Translations under genes and position numbers: made by a program
Source: Pirellulales bacterium
GTDB taxonomy: Bacteria > Planctomycetota > Planctomycetia > Pirellulales > Lacipirellulaceae
Direction of reading: 5' to 3'
NCBI GenBank assembly: GCA_020849945.1
Contig: JADZFK010000222.1
Coordinates: 1-33,849 of the forward strand
Length of the DNA: 33,849 nucleotides
Shown: piece after piece, positions 14,862-22,320 of the stretch
How the letters are laid out: each line of letters opens with the position of its first letter
Numbering within the stretch: the stretch's first letter is position 1
Notes under the pieces: generated by a model
Seen by the model: only the letters and a program-made list of their open reading frames with translations
Told to the model about the DNA's origin: nothing
Database searches by the model: none

Positions 14862-17450
14862 GTGCGTGCCATGCTATTTCGATCTGGAATTGCTTTTTTA
14901 TTGCTTGGTCTGAGTGTTGCCCCTACTTTGGTAGCTCAGCAGGACGTTAACTCGCTTGGGCTTCCTGGGCAGATGGGGCCGGGGCTTGTTGGGTCGTTTG
15001 ATTCTGCCGCTTCCGTCGAGCCGGCTACGATCACGACTCAATTCGTGGCGGCGACAACCGACCAGCCCGCGGTGCTGGCCATCACGGTGACGATTGCCCC
15101 CCATCAACACGCTTACTCGCTCACCCAGCCGCCGGGCGGGCCTCAACCGACAAAGATCGAGTTGGAGCGTTCGACCGCGTACCGGTTGCTTGCGCCGTTT
15201 ACCCCGCTGCCGCTTCCCAACGCGCGGGTCGAAACGGGGGAAGTGTGGACGGGCCTTCGGATCGAGGAACATGAAGGTACGGTAACGTGGTTTGCCCCGA
15301 TCGAGCTTACGGCGGGCGTAGATCCGAAGAGACTGGAGATTCGCGGCAAGATTCAAATGCTCGTGTGCTCGGATGGCGGCTCGTGCATCCCGGTGAATGA
15401 GCGATTCGCGGCAATGTTGGCCGCAGAAGCTCCGGCGGGGGTGCGTGTGGCAGATTGGCCGCCGGCCTCGCCGGTGGGTCATCCGCAGTCGTCGGTTGCG
15501 AGTTATGAGCCGAAGAACTCGGCGGTGAAGTGGAGCGGCAAGTTGGTGCCGGCGGTGGTTCGGCCAGGCGAATCGGGTGAACTTCGGATCACGGCGAAAG
15601 TGCCGCCGAAAGGACATCTTTATGCGTTAGCCGATCGAGACGCGGCGGCGGGTACGAAGCCGACACTCATCGCGGTGGAAACGGCGGGCGGGCTTGTGCC
15701 CCATCGGCCCGCGACCGATGCCACAGTGCAAATCGACAACTCTCAGCCCGCCTTTGGCCCGATGCGATTTCACGAAGGCGACGTTACGTGGACGCAGCGA
15801 ATCGAGGTGCCCAAGGAAGCGGCGGCCGGCGAGTATACGATCCTCGGCATGCTCGGTTACCAAATGTGCGACTATGGTGGCGGCCAGGCCGTGTGCGAAC
15901 TGCCGCAGTCGTTGCGGTTTTCGGTGAAGTTACAGGTCGGCGGTGAGCGGAGCCAGAACGATGCGCCGCTGACGTTTGCCCCTGGGGCGGGCTACCCGCA
16001 GGTGGCTGCGGCCGCCGCCATGCTTGCGGATTTCTACGAGCCCCTTCCCACCACGGCGGGAACCGACCAGATTGCAACAACACCCGTGGAGCCTGCGAAA
16101 CCTGGGCAGCCCTCGCAGCCAAGCCAGTCTGCGAAAGCCATGCGGCCGATGCCGATGGGCGAGATCGGCGCCGTGGATGAATACGACCTGAGCAAGCTCG
16201 TGCTTCAAGACGTGGGGCGCGGAGCGATTTCGTATTACTTGGCGATTGCGTTCGTGGGCGGGTTGATCCTCAACCTCATGCCGTGCGTGTTGCCGGTGAT
16301 TGGGCTGAAGGTGATGAGCTTTGTCGATCAGGCGGGGAAGAGCCGCAGCCATGCGTTGGTGCTCAACTTATGGTTCGCGGCGGGTATCATCGCGGTGTTC
16401 TTGCTGCTGGGCGTGCTGGCCATCACGCTGGGCCTTTCGTGGGGCGGGCAGAATGGCAAGACGCCGTTCAATGTGACGGTGGCAGTCGTCGTGTTCGCGA
16501 TGGCACTGAGCTTGCTCGGCGTGTGGGAAGTGCCGATCCCCGGTTTCTTTGGAAGTGGGAGCGTGCAATCGGCGGCCAGCAAGGAAGGGGCGTTGGGCGC
16601 GTTCTCCAAAGGGGTTATCACGACGGTATTGGCAACGCCGTGTACGGCACCGTTCATGGCGTCGGCCATTGCATGGGCCGTTACGCAACCGGCGGCGACG
16701 AATCTCCTCGTGTTCACCACGGTGGGGCTAGGAATGGCCAGCCCGTACCTGCTCATCGGCGTGTTTCCCGAGTTGATGCGGTTTCTGCCGAAGCCTGGCG
16801 CGTGGATGGATACGTTCAAGCAAGTCAGTGGCTTCGTGTTGATGGGGACGGTGATCTTCATTCTTTCGTACATCGAGCCGGCAGCGGTCGTGCCGACGAT
16901 CTTGCTCTTGCTAGGCGTGGCGGTGGCGTGCTGGTGGGTTGCCCGCACACCGTTGACGGCCGAACTGGCCGATAAGGCCAAGGCCTGGGGCTGGGGCTGC
17001 GTGGTAACCGCGATCTTTGGCGGAATTGCGTATTCGGTTTACCTGCTCGCGGTCGCGCCGGCCGACAAGGCCTGGCAACCGTTCTCGCTCGAGCGGCTCA
17101 AGCAAGTGGCGGTGGTGGAAGGGAAGACGGTGCTCGTCGATTTCTCGGCCGAGTGGTGCGTGAATTGCAAGTTTTTTGAGAAGACCGTGCTTCACACGGC
17201 ACCCGTGGAACAGGCCATTCGTGAAGGGAAAGTTGTGACGATGTACGGCGACTTCACCGACTATGCGCCGGAAATTGACCGTACGCTCAAGTCTCTTGGG
17301 GCGAACGGGGTGCCTGTGATTGCGATCTTCCCCGGCGGCACGCCGTACGAGCCGATCGTGTTCCGCGGCGGGTACTTGCAACAAGACTTGGTGAAAGCCA
17401 TTGTCGAAGCGACAAGCCGGCGAGGAAGGGCGGTAACGGCGTTGCAGTGA
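14862..17450 (+). CDS. DsbD-type thiol:disulfide interchange protein
   Basis: A membrane reductant transporter that moves electrons from cytoplasmic thioredoxin to periplasmic proteins. GTG 14862 is chosen because GAGGT ends seven bases upstream and it gives the signal peptide MRAMLFRSGIAFLLLGLSV; ATG 14871 is the alternative. Two N-terminal DsbD-alpha-like domains follow in tandem, each with a Cys pair (C169/C175 and C336/C345), where E. coli DsbD has one. The membrane domain (about 450-720) holds the two redox cysteines in NLMPCVLPV (475) and ATPCTAPF (594). The C-terminal thioredoxin domain has CVNC at 766-769 within VDFSAEWCVNCKFF. The doubling of the first domain hints at more than one output partner. 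It is convergent with purM. Confidence 0.93.
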   Translation: MRAMLFRSGIAFLLLGLSVAPTLVAQQDVNSLGLPGQMGPGLVGSFDSAASVEPATITTQFVAATTDQPAVLAITVTIAPHQHAYSLTQPPGGPQPTKIELERSTAYRLLAPFTPLPLPNARVETGEVWTGLRIEEHEGTVTWFAPIELTAGVDPKRLEIRGKIQMLVCSDGGSCIPVNERFAAMLAAEAPAGVRVADWPPASPVGHPQSSVASYEPKNSAVKWSGKLVPAVVRPGESGELRITAKVPPKGHLYALADRDAAAGTKPTLIAVETAGGLVPHRPATDATVQIDNSQPAFGPMRFHEGDVTWTQRIEVPKEAAAGEYTILGMLGYQMCDYGGGQAVCELPQSLRFSVKLQVGGERSQNDAPLTFAPGAGYPQVAAAAAMLADFYEPLPTTAGTDQIATTPVEPAKPGQPSQPSQSAKAMRPMPMGEIGAVDEYDLSKLVLQDVGRGAISYYLAIAFVGGLILNLMPCVLPVIGLKVMSFVDQAGKSRSHALVLNLWFAAGIIAVFLLLGVLAITLGLSWGGQNGKTPFNVTVAVVVFAMALSLLGVWEVPIPGFFGSGSVQSAASKEGALGAFSKGVITTVLATPCTAPFMASAIAWAVTQPAATNLLVFTTVGLGMASPYLLIGVFPELMRFLPKPGAWMDTFKQVSGFVLMGTVIFILSYIEPAAVVPTILLLLGVAVACWWVARTPLTAELADKAKAWGWGCVVTAIFGGIAYSVYLLAVAPADKAWQPFSLERLKQVAVVEGKTVLVDFSAEWCVNCKFFEKTVLHTAPVEQAIREGKVVTMYGDFTDYAPEIDRTLKSLGANGVPVIAIFPGGTPYEPIVFRGGYLQQDLVKAIVEATSRRGRAVTALQ

Positions 17451-17466
17451 GGGTGCAGTTTGGTTT

Positions 17467-17493
17467 GAGGCACGCTCCGCTGCGTCAAGCCTC
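17467..17493. terminator. Possible bidirectional hairpin
   Basis: GAGGC and GCCTC enclose an inner ACGC/GCGT stem in the 105-bp gap between convergent dsbD-like and purM genes. There is no T-run; it is a weak call. Confidence 0.25.
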
Positions 17494-17555
17494 CGGGTTG
17501 CGGCTACAGGGGAGATAGCGTTGCGGGTCAACGGGCCATGGGGCGTTCTCCCGGA

Positions 17556-18635
17556 TTATGGACTCCAGGCGACCGTTTGGTTTCCGGGGGTGGTGCGGCC
17601 GATGGGCCAGTTGGCTAGGCCTGCAGCGGCGAGGCATTGTTGAATGCCGGTCGCATCGTTTGCGTTGACGACCAGTGCCAGGCCGATGCCCATGTTGAAG
17701 ACGCGGAACATTTCCGCTTCGTCCACATCGCCCAGTTGTTGCAGCCACGAGAAGACGGGTGGGAGGGGCCAGGCTCCTCGCTCGATTTCAACGCCGACGC
17801 CCGGCGGAAGGATGCGGTCGAGGTTCTCGAAAATGCCACCGCCCGTGATGTGGGCGATCCCATGTATGGCCGCTTTCGGTGGAAATTGAGCGAGTACGCC
17901 GCGGACCGCACGCGAATAGATGGTCGTCGGCGTGAGGAGAATATCCTTCACCGTTCGCGGGTTGGAACCAGGGAGCGTTACCGAGTCGTTCACGCCGAGC
18001 TTGGCGATTTCGAATACGATTTTACGGACAAGGCTGTAGCCATTGGAATGCAGGCCGCTGGAGGCGATGCCGATGACCTGTTGCCCTGGGGCGATCGTGT
18101 TGCCATCGAGTACGTTGGCGCGTTCGACAACGCCGACGCAGAAGCCGGCGAGGTCGTAGTCGTCGGCCTGGTAGAGGTCGGGCATGATGGCGGTTTCGCC
18201 GCCGATAAGGGCCATGTCGCCCGCGACGCAACCATCGCTGATGCCTTGCACGAGGGCTTCGAGCAGCGCGGGGTCGTCGCGGCCCATCGCCACGTAATCG
18301 AGAAAGAACAGCGGCTCGGCACCACAACAAAGCACGTCATTCACACACATGGCCACGAGGTCGATGCCCACCGTGCTGTGTGTGCCCGCGAGTTGGGCCA
18401 CCTTGAGCTTGGTGCCGACGCCATCGGTGCCAGAGACGAGCACCGGCTCTTGGTATTTGCGGGCGAAGAGGCCGCCCGCGAAATCGAGCTGAAACAGGCC
18501 TGCAAAGCCGCCCTCGTTGGGCAACACGCGAGGCGAATGAGTCCGCTTCAGTAACCGCGGCAAACGCGACATCGACTCGCGGTACACGTCGAGATCGACG
18601 CCGGAATCCTTGTAGGTGGCTTTGGGGTTTGACAT
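17556..18635 (-). CDS. purM: Phosphoribosylformylglycinamidine cyclo-ligase
   Basis: AIR synthetase (EC 6.3.3.1), which closes the imidazole ring of 5-aminoimidazole ribonucleotide with ATP in purine synthesis; cytoplasmic homodimer. The N-terminal YKDSGVDLD block, the glycine-rich [12 protein letters not shown] block (about 69-80), [19 protein letters not shown] and the [14 protein letters not shown] block are all hallmarks of the PurM superfamily. The C-terminal [16 protein letters not shown] stretch is also conserved. At 359 residues it is of normal length. There are no other pur genes beside it. The upstream region carries heptamer and octamer repeats. Confidence 0.97.
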   Translation of the reverse strand: MSNPKATYKDSGVDLDVYRESMSRLPRLLKRTHSPRVLPNEGGFAGLFQLDFAGGLFARKYQEPVLVSGTDGVGTKLKVAQLAGTHSTVGIDLVAMCVNDVLCCGAEPLFFLDYVAMGRDDPALLEALVQGISDGCVAGDMALIGGETAIMPDLYQADDYDLAGFCVGVVERANVLDGNTIAPGQQVIGIASSGLHSNGYSLVRKIVFEIAKLGVNDSVTLPGSNPRTVKDILLTPTTIYSRAVRGVLAQFPPKAAIHGIAHITGGGIFENLDRILPPGVGVEIERGAWPLPPVFSWLQQLGDVDEAEMFRVFNMGIGLALVVNANDATGIQQCLAAAGLANWPIGRTTPGNQTVAWSP

Positions 18636-18850
18636 CGTGCTGCGATTTTACAGTGGCCGTGGCATCACGTGGAGGGGGGGCGACGCGAGAAGCTGCCGGT
18701 TTCCCGCGTGCCGTTAGACAAGTATCATAGTGCGAAAGGCCACTTTGGAGTTTTCGACACAAGACAATAGGAAGGCGGGGGAATATTAGGTTTCCTCGTT
18801 TAGCCGCGATGCGCCGGCGGAGCGCGATACACGGCGAACATGGCATGGGA

Positions 18851-18892
18851 TTGGTCATTGTAAATTGGTCATTTGTCATTGGCCATTTGAAA
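18851..18892 (+). repeat. Heptamer array (TTGGTCA type, 6 units)
   Basis: Gapless units TTGGTCA, TTGTAAA, TTGGTCA, TTTGTCA, TTGGCCA, TTTGAAA. CAAATGACCA at 18905-18914 is the exact reverse complement of ten bases of this array, giving a small inverted pair like the arms seen elsewhere in the window. Confidence 0.75.
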
Positions 18893-18935
18893 AACAGCCA
18901 GTTTCAAATGACCACATTGGCGATGGAAAATGCTT

Positions 18936-18964
18936 GCTCCGAGTCTCTGTGTCTCCGTGGTGAA
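18936..18964 (-). repeat. Period-8 repeat (CACGGAGA type), inverted
   Basis: On the minus strand TTCAC is followed by CACGGAGA, CACAGAGA, CTCGGAGC. A related octamer run with the same TTCAC start lies after the PEP-hydrolase-like gene at 19858 in the opposite orientation. Confidence 0.6.
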
Positions 18965-19008
18965 TCAAGCCCGATCCTTATGAAACAAGTCCGCTTAGGA
19001 GGTATTGC

Positions 19009-19842
19009 ATGATCTTTTCACGACAAGAAGTATTAGGTCGGCTGCGAAAGCGGATCGATCGCGACGAACCGATCATCGGTGGGGGGGCGGGCACCGGCAT
19101 CAGCGCGAAGTTCGAGGAAGCGGGCGGGATCGACCTCATCGTAATTTACAACTCGGGGCGTTACCGCATGGCGGGTCGCGGTTCGCTGGCCGGCCTGATG
19201 CCCTACGGCGACGCAAACGGCGTCGTTGTGGAAATGGCGGGTGAAGTGCTACCTGTGGTGAAGGACACGCCCGTGCTGGCTGGCGTGTGCGCGAGCGACC
19301 CCTTCCGGCTGATCGACCGCTTTCTGGATCAGCTCATCGCCATCGGTTTTTCGGGTGTGCAGAACTTTCCCACGGTGGGCCTGATCGACGGCACGTTTCG
19401 GGCAAATTTGGAAGAGACTGAGATGGGGTACGGCAAAGAAATTGAACTAATTCGCATGGCACATGAGAAGGAATTGCTGACAACGCCCTATGTATTTAGT
19501 ACGGCCGAGGCCGAGGCGATGGCGGCGGCCGGGGCCGACGTGATCGTGGCCCACATGGGGCTGACGACCAAAGGCACGATCGGTGCTCACACGGCCCGCA
19601 CACTCGACGATTGCGTGCGCGACGTGCAAGCCATCGCCGACGCGGCCCGCGGCGTGCGCGGCGATGTCATCCTGCTGTGCCACGGCGGCCCGATCGCCAT
19701 GCCCGCAGATGCCCAGTACGTGCTGGAACGAACGAAATATGTCCACGGGTTCTACGGCGCTTCTTCGATGGAACGCCTACCCGTGGAAACGGCAATGACC
19801 GAGCAAGTGCAGCAATTCCGCGCGCTTCGCTTCAGGAAGTAG
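19009..19842 (+). CDS. PEP-hydrolase-like TIM-barrel protein
   Basis: A 277-residue cytoplasmic TIM-barrel protein of the family labelled phosphoenolpyruvate hydrolase-like or TIM-barrel signal transduction protein (PF09370-like). ATG 19009 follows AGGAGGT by five bases, a strong start. Conserved-looking barrel stretches are [87 protein letters not shown] and [15 protein letters not shown]. In other bacteria these proteins are often fused or next to Tm-1-like/UPF0261 proteins; here it stands alone. It is flanked on both sides by inverted period-8 repeats. The in vivo reaction is not known. Confidence 0.88.
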   Translation: MIFSRQEVLGRLRKRIDRDEPIIGGGAGTGISAKFEEAGGIDLIVIYNSGRYRMAGRGSLAGLMPYGDANGVVVEMAGEVLPVVKDTPVLAGVCASDPFRLIDRFLDQLIAIGFSGVQNFPTVGLIDGTFRANLEETEMGYGKEIELIRMAHEKELLTTPYVFSTAEAEAMAAAGADVIVAHMGLTTKGTIGAHTARTLDDCVRDVQAIADAARGVRGDVILLCHGGPIAMPADAQYVLERTKYVHGFYGASSMERLPVETAMTEQVQQFRALRFRK

Positions 19843-19857
19843 AGAGATACTGCCTTA

Positions 19858-19897
19858 TTCACCACGACGACACGACGACACGACGGCCACGACGAGG
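19858..19897 (+). repeat. Period-8 repeat (CACGACGA type)
   Basis: TTCAC is followed by the units CACGACGA, CACGACGA, CACGACGG and CCACGACG, then AGG. Start and period match the inverted copy at 18936. Confidence 0.7.
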
Positions 19898-19905
19898 TTC
19901 TTTTG

Positions 19906-19932
19906 ACAGGATTTATAGGATTGCGAGGATCA
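19906..19932 (+). repeat. Period-9 repeat (ACAGGATTT type)
   Basis: Units ACAGGATTT, ATAGGATTG, CGAGGATCA share the core AGGAT at a spacing of nine bases. It lies 48 bases before the start of the next gene. Confidence 0.6.
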
Positions 19933-19979
19933 ATTTCATGAAGGGCCTATCCCAGCGTTGAAAATAGGGAGTCTCAAGC

Positions 19980-21173
19980 GTGACACCAACTGATTGGACA
20001 GTACAGAGTTTGCTCGTGATTCTTGTGTGGTCGGTGAGTTGGACAGGGCAGGCCCAAGTTTCGATGGCTGCCCCGCCAACGGAACTTCTGGCTGCACAAG
20101 CTTCCGATCGGGCAGCCCCAGTTCGGAAGCATGCGTTCCCCGAGCCGCGGGTGGCGGTCCGGCCCGCCGCGAAGCTCGAGTACTCGACCACGGTCGACTG
20201 CAATAGCCCTTCGTTTTGGGATGGCGATGCGTACTATGTGTTCAATTCTCACGAGGCCCCTCACCGTGCGCGCGGGCAAGACCTGTTCCACCTTGAAAAG
20301 CTGGAGAATTGCACCTTCGATAACACGGTGAATGGTGGCCGATGGATCGAAGCCGTCATCAAGGTTCCGAATGGGCCGTTGTATGGTTGGTACCACTTTG
20401 AGCCAAAAGGGTTGTGTCCCGGCAAAGGCCTGACCGCGGCAGAGATCGGTGCCGCCCGCTCGGAGGATAACGGTTTGACATGGAAGGACTTGGGGATCGT
20501 CCTCGCACCGGCGAAGGATTCATTGCGGTGTAAATCGAAGAATGGCACCGTCGCTGGCGGGCATGGTGATTATTGTGTTGTGCTCGATCGCGAAGAGCAA
20601 AACCTATACATCTACTACTCGAACTACTCGGCACCGCTCGCCGAGCAAGGCGTGAATGTGGCGCGGATGGCCTGGCACGACCGAGACGCCCCCGTGGGCA
20701 AAGTGAAAAAATGGTATCGGGGCGAATACCAGGAACCGGGGCTTGGCGGTCGGATGTCTCCCCTTCTGCCCGCCAAGGTGGATTTCGTCGAGCACGATCC
20801 CGACTCATTCTGGGGCCCTTCGATTCATTGGAACACCTATCTCAATTGCTACGTGATGCTCTTGAACCACGGGCAAGGGCACAACTACCGGCAAGAGGGA
20901 ATCTACATCAGCTACAATCATGAGCTGGCCCGCCCCACCGATTGGACTACACCCAAGAAAATCCTGGATGGAACGCCCTATGCTGAACACGTCGGCCGCG
21001 GGCATTCACGCGAGCTATCTGCCAAGGAAAAAATCCACATTCGAAAATGGTACCCTGCCATTCAAGGCTTGCCCGATATTCACGGCACCGATAAGCTCGC
21101 CGGGCGCACGGCCAGGTTTTTCCTCAATGCTTCCTCAGAGTATGAGATCGAGTTTACCAAAGAGGCCAAGTAA
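19980..21173 (+). CDS. Secreted beta-propeller protein, glycosidase-like
   Basis: A 397-residue exported protein that I do not recognise precisely. GTG 19980 is preceded by AGGGAG with eight bases of spacing and opens a hydrophobic signal peptide (SLLVILVWSVSWTGQAQ). The mature part looks like a five-bladed propeller of the GH43/sialidase type: repeated blade-like blocks FWDGDAYYVFNS, LYGWYHFEPKG, AARSEDNGLTWKDLGIVL (Asp-box-like), DREEQNLYIYYSNYS, FWGPSIHWNTYLNCYVMLLNH and GIYISYNHELARPTDWTTP. Catalytic residues were not identified. It could be a glycoside hydrolase or a carbohydrate-binding protein. It converges on the GT8 gene. Confidence 0.7.
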   Translation: MTPTDWTVQSLLVILVWSVSWTGQAQVSMAAPPTELLAAQASDRAAPVRKHAFPEPRVAVRPAAKLEYSTTVDCNSPSFWDGDAYYVFNSHEAPHRARGQDLFHLEKLENCTFDNTVNGGRWIEAVIKVPNGPLYGWYHFEPKGLCPGKGLTAAEIGAARSEDNGLTWKDLGIVLAPAKDSLRCKSKNGTVAGGHGDYCVVLDREEQNLYIYYSNYSAPLAEQGVNVARMAWHDRDAPVGKVKKWYRGEYQEPGLGGRMSPLLPAKVDFVEHDPDSFWGPSIHWNTYLNCYVMLLNHGQGHNYRQEGIYISYNHELARPTDWTTPKKILDGTPYAEHVGRGHSRELSAKEKIHIRKWYPAIQGLPDIHGTDKLAGRTARFFLNASSEYEIEFTKEAK

Positions 21174-21229
21174 AACTCTGCCACTTCGATTCCAAGTAGG
21201 ATCCAAAGGCTTCACTATGGAGGAAGGCG

Positions 21230-22315
21230 CTAAGCCGCTTTGCCCCGGCGCTGGCGGATTTTTTGCTTGATCGCCCGCACGTGCCGCTTCCATTCGCCCC
21301 GCAGCGGTTGGTAATAGAAATCCCACAGTTTGTGAACGTACTCGTCGGGCTTTTCGGGTTTCCAATCGTGCCAATCGGTCGTGCGGAGGCAGCGGCGCCA
21401 ATCGCGAGTAAACGGATGGTGGCAGAAGTAGTGCCAAGGTTTTTCTGGCGAACAAAAGTGAATAACCCAGGGCTGCTCGCGGAGTAAGTCAAATTCGTCG
21501 GAATCAAAGGGGCTTTGTTGCCATGCTGGGTAGTTATAGATATGGGCACCTTGATTCCATCGCAGATCGAGGCTGCGCCATTTTCCCGCGAGTATCGCGT
21601 TAAGTGCGTATTGGTCCCACCAGAGGACGTGCTGAGGGAAGTCGCGAAGAGCGGCCAGCATTTTTTCGCCGAGCTTTTCGCGTCGCCAACGGGCAAGGTC
21701 GACCACGAGGAGTCCGCCGTTAAGGTATTTGGCCGCTGGGGAAATGCCGAAGTCAAGGTAATTGACGACCGGAGCTTGCGCGCACAAGTATGGGCAGCAG
21801 CCGGCGCGACCGATGGCGGCGACTTTGGCATCGATCCAAGGGGCGGCAACATCTTGGACAGCCAGTGCGGCATGATCACCTTGTGGCTCATCCCACAAGA
21901 CACCGAGGTCGTAGCGAACGAGCATATCGGCATCAAGATAAATTGCCCGTTTGACCTCGAAAGGTAGCAACGCCGGCATGAGGAGCCGCAGATACGTAAC
22001 AAGATTGACGTGTTCGCTGACTTTCAGATCGCGGACAAGCCGTAGGTCGGGCGCGACCCAGTGGAGGGTAAGGCGTGGATCTTTCCAGGATGCGATTAAC
22101 CGCGACCGGTCTAATGCCGTGAGTCCGCCATCGATGACGTAGAGATGAATCCGGCGGTGTGGGGCAAGATGTTCGAGTGTTGACCGAATCGTAACCGCGA
22201 GCGGCATGGCATAGCCGCTATCACTTGCGCTAACGAGAACGACGTCGGAAGCACTGGTTTTCGATAAGTCGTGCATCGTACGGTTGCTCTGTAGCCACCA
22301 CCTACCGTTTGGCAT
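21230..22315 (-). CDS. Glycosyltransferase family 8
   Basis: A retaining GT8 transferase of about 361 residues that adds a sugar from a nucleotide-sugar donor. The N-terminal block VVLVSASDSGYAMPLAVTIRS is the nucleotide-binding start and KRAIYLDADMLVRYDL carries the DxD metal motif. FGISPAAKYLNGGLLVVDLARWR and WWDQYALNAIL are further GT8 hallmarks, and WVIHFCSPEKPWHY has the His used for metal binding. The start ATG 22315 is five bases after the stop of the upstream fusion gene; ATG 22276 is the other option, while the frame is open much further up through overlap with the neighbouring gene. It probably works with the upstream enzyme in surface polysaccharide assembly. Confidence 0.9.
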   Translation of the reverse strand: MPNGRWWLQSNRTMHDLSKTSASDVVLVSASDSGYAMPLAVTIRSTLEHLAPHRRIHLYVIDGGLTALDRSRLIASWKDPRLTLHWVAPDLRLVRDLKVSEHVNLVTYLRLLMPALLPFEVKRAIYLDADMLVRYDLGVLWDEPQGDHAALAVQDVAAPWIDAKVAAIGRAGCCPYLCAQAPVVNYLDFGISPAAKYLNGGLLVVDLARWRREKLGEKMLAALRDFPQHVLWWDQYALNAILAGKWRSLDLRWNQGAHIYNYPAWQQSPFDSDEFDLLREQPWVIHFCSPEKPWHYFCHHPFTRDWRRCLRTTDWHDWKPEKPDEYVHKLWDFYYQPLRGEWKRHVRAIKQKIRQRRGKAA

Positions 22316-22320
22316 TCGTT

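Larger units (their letters stand above)
18636..19008. other. 373-bp divergent spacer with short-period repeats
   Basis: This gene-free region lies between purM and the PEP-hydrolase-like gene. It contains the TTGGTCA heptamers (18851-18892), an inverted 10-bp partner at 18905-18914, the octamers at 18936-18959 and a strong ribosome-binding site AGGAGGT at 18997-19003. No promoter could be placed. Confidence 0.55.
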
